Shown here: positions 43,857 to 44,811 of the stretch, piece by piece
Layout of the letters: each line of letters starts with the position of its first letter
Numbering within the stretch: the stretch's first letter is position 1
DNA from: JBLHHI01 sp047614125
GTDB lineage: Bacteria > Bacteroidota > Bacteroidia > NS11-12g > UBA9320
Reading direction: 5' to 3'
Length of the DNA: 44,811 nt
Assembly: GCA_047614125.1 (NCBI GenBank)
Contig: JBLHHI010000009.1
Span: 1 to 44,811, forward strand
Notes under the pieces: model-generated
What the model was told of the DNA's origin: nothing
Seen by the model: the letters and a program-made list of their open reading frames with translations, nothing else
Databases searched by the model: none
Program-made: the position numbers and the translations under genes

Positions 43857-44273
43857 TTATCTGAGAGATGCGTAATAATCATTTATGGTTTGATCGGGAT
43901 TTTCTTTTTTCCAATCGTCAAATGATAATCCATGTTTCTTAAAATTTGAAGGTATAGAATTGTCCTGTTCATCATCCGTTTGTTTTTTTATCTCATCATC
44001 GGTTGTTCGTCGAGTATTGAACTCAATTCTAACAAACAATTTAATCAACTCGGCAAATGCAAAAAATAGAATGGTTAAAATTAATCCACCTACGATTGAA
44101 TAACTTATCAAGGTGTAACCAATGGATTGTTCGACCTCATCTGAATCAAGTAGCGTAACTCCGTAAATCATACCCATAATGGAAATAGCCAAAATCACGA
44201 TACCAATGACTTTTAATAATGTGCAAATCGTAGATAGTGCTGGATACTCTTGTTTAAATCTATCAATGCTCAT
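43857..44273 (-). CDS. Cargo membrane protein with two helices
   Basis: The 138-residue protein has two hydrophobic segments (about residues 19-41 and 55-78, IGIVILAISIMGMIYGVTLL and VGGLILTILFFAFAELIKLF). A basic/acidic cytoplasmic tail follows, ending in SFDDWKKENPDQTINDYYAS. This tail resembles a short C-terminal motif seen in other Bacteroidota small membrane proteins. No function is known. It is on the opposite strand to the rest of the element and faces the lipoprotein gene, so the two cargo genes converge. Confidence 0.75.
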   Translation of the reverse strand: MSIDRFKQEYPALSTICTLLKVIGIVILAISIMGMIYGVTLLDSDEVEQSIGYTLISYSIVGGLILTILFFAFAELIKLFVRIEFNTRRTTDDEIKKQTDDEQDNSIPSNFKKHGLSFDDWKKENPDQTINDYYASLR

Positions 44274-44369
44274 ATTTTTATTTATTTACGTTTGCTGTTT
44301 TTTTAATCCGTCCAAGTATCGGAAATACTTTCGCAGATTTGTTATTCATAATGCTCTCAAAAATAGCAA

Positions 44370-44605
44370 AGAAACGCAGATGTAGCATCTTGTGTATTCT
44401 GTCAAGAGCGGAAACGCAGATTTAACCTTTTGTGTGTGTTGTCAAAAATTGAGAAGATTCAAAAGGAAACGCAGATTTAAATTCTTGTGCATCATGTCAC
44501 ATGGGACTTTTTTGAAATGAACACCCTACCCTGCCGATTGGAAAGAAAAGAGGTTTACTCAGGGAAACGCAGATTTAGCCTTTTGTGTGCATCGGCAAAA
44601 TGGGG
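44370..44605 (+). repeat. Cluster of four degenerate ~38-bp direct repeats
   Basis: Copies begin at 44370, 44410, 44465 and 44563 with consensus GGAAACGCAGATTTAGCCTT continuing TTGTGTGCAT and a GTCAAAA- or GGCAAAA-like end. Spacing (40, 55 and 98 bp) is irregular. A fifth copy is in the older remnant at 37774. The pattern suits integrase arm-binding sites, iterons or a regulatory array. Confidence 0.75.
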
Positions 44606-44652
44606 ATTTTTGAAATGTCCGTGTTATTACTGGGCTGATCAACATTTATTTA

Positions 44653-44669
44653 ACAACCAAAACGACAAC
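44653..44669 (+). repeat. 17-bp end repeat, right copy
   Basis: ACAACCAAAACGACAAC, identical to 38240-38256. A degenerate version is also present in the older remnant near 37853. Confidence 0.6.
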
Positions 44670-44670
44670 C

Positions 44671-44703
44671 AAAAAAAATAACCGTCTGAATATCAAACGG
44701 TTA
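44671..44703 (-). terminator. Element-encoded terminator for the target tRNA
   Basis: Read on the minus strand, TAACCGT pairs with ACGGTTA (44697-44703 with 44679-44685) over 7 bp and is followed by a run of eight T after one A (complement of the A run at 44671-44678). It lies just downstream of where the restored tRNA 3' end would sit, so the element replaces the native terminator displaced at 38076-38104. Confidence 0.55.
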
Positions 44704-44715
44704 TATTCCTTAAAT

Positions 44716-44811
44716 GTGATCCGGCTGGGACTAAAAATATCTTATTTCATTGAATCGCCGTTTACCTATAAACCAACATAACCACCTAATTACAAATGTA
44801 TTATATTAAAA
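44716..44811 (+). repeat. Right copy of the 96-bp direct repeat, reaching the window end
   Basis: Identical to 38106-38201, starting with the core GTGATCCGGCTGGGACT and continuing into the element left end. At a normal chromosomal right junction the core would instead continue into the tRNA T-loop (CGAACC-like). The repeat may extend past the window. Confidence 0.98.

Larger units (their letters stand above)
38106..44715. mobile_element. 6,610-bp tRNA-targeting integrative element
   Basis: The unit runs from the tRNA-end core to the next copy of the same core. It encodes a tyrosine integrase at the left end, an unknown protein, an excisionase-like HTH protein in a tight operon with a putative replication initiator, a DUF5681-like protein and two cargo genes. 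A 17-bp box (ACAACCAAAACGACAAC) lies near each end. A degenerate ~38-bp repeat is clustered at the right end. There is no relaxase, type IV secretion gene, capsid or terminase, so it is neither a full ICE nor a prophage; it is best called a replicating integrative element or IME-like island. Confidence 0.8.

Noticed and set aside
44370..44605. Repeat cluster resembling a short CRISPR array
   Set aside because: Copies are imperfect, spacing is 40, 55 and 98 bp, and no cas gene is present.

Overview
The window is bacterial and fits Bacteroidota, probably a Flavobacteriales or Sphingobacteriales-type lineage. It is AT-rich and has many TTG starts. Promoters repeatedly show the Bacteroidota -7 box TAnnTTTG. 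It encodes GldL/GldM-type motor proteins, a type IX secretion (T9SS) C-terminal sorting domain, and Bacteroidota-typical DUF5683, LptF/G and AsmA proteins. About 38 kb is ordinary chromosome; the last ~7 kb is a mobile element.

Region 1 (1-6142): 5'-truncated cinA, a small membrane protein on the other strand, and a Cys/His-rich lipoprotein with its own promoter and terminator. These are followed by a same-strand run of glycosyltransferase, murB, an RluA-type pseudouridine synthase and pruA (glutamate semialdehyde dehydrogenase), closed by a terminator.

Region 2 (6370-10774): the most unusual chromosomal locus. A divergent gldL and gldM pair (inner-membrane proton-driven motor) is translationally coupled to a 752-residue protein with a signal peptide, a beta-helix-like N-terminal half and a C-terminal PorG/DUF6089-like outer-membrane barrel. 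gldK and gldN, the usual partners, are absent. This looks like a paralogous motor wired to a different periplasmic/outer-membrane partner.

Region 3 (10834-26473): AsmA-like protein, rplS, valS, TPR protein, LptF/G permease, glycosyltransferase, the MoxR-DUF58 pair, dnaN, trmD and a 3-hydroxyacyl-CoA dehydrogenase.

Region 4 (26576-37222): DUF5683, DUF1569, methyltransferase, cold-shock protein, a decayed GNAT acetyltransferase, YwbE, parB-parA, an UPF0173 hydrolase, an oligopeptide-binding lipoprotein, a thioredoxin-like protein and argS. The usual parA-parB-DUF5683 order appears interrupted by plus-strand accessory genes.

Region 5 (37356-44811): an orphan T9SS sorting-domain fragment, remnants of an older element end, then a 6,610-bp integrative element (38106-44715). 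The element carries a tyrosine integrase, an unknown protein, an excisionase-like HTH protein, a putative replication initiator operon, a DUF5681-like protein and two cargo genes (lipoprotein and membrane protein). Its attachment core is the 3' end of a tRNA (T-loop to CCA). The last 96 bases of the window repeat the element's left end exactly. The right junction is therefore element-to-element (excised circle or tandem copy), not element-to-chromosome. No complete tRNA, rRNA or CRISPR array was found.
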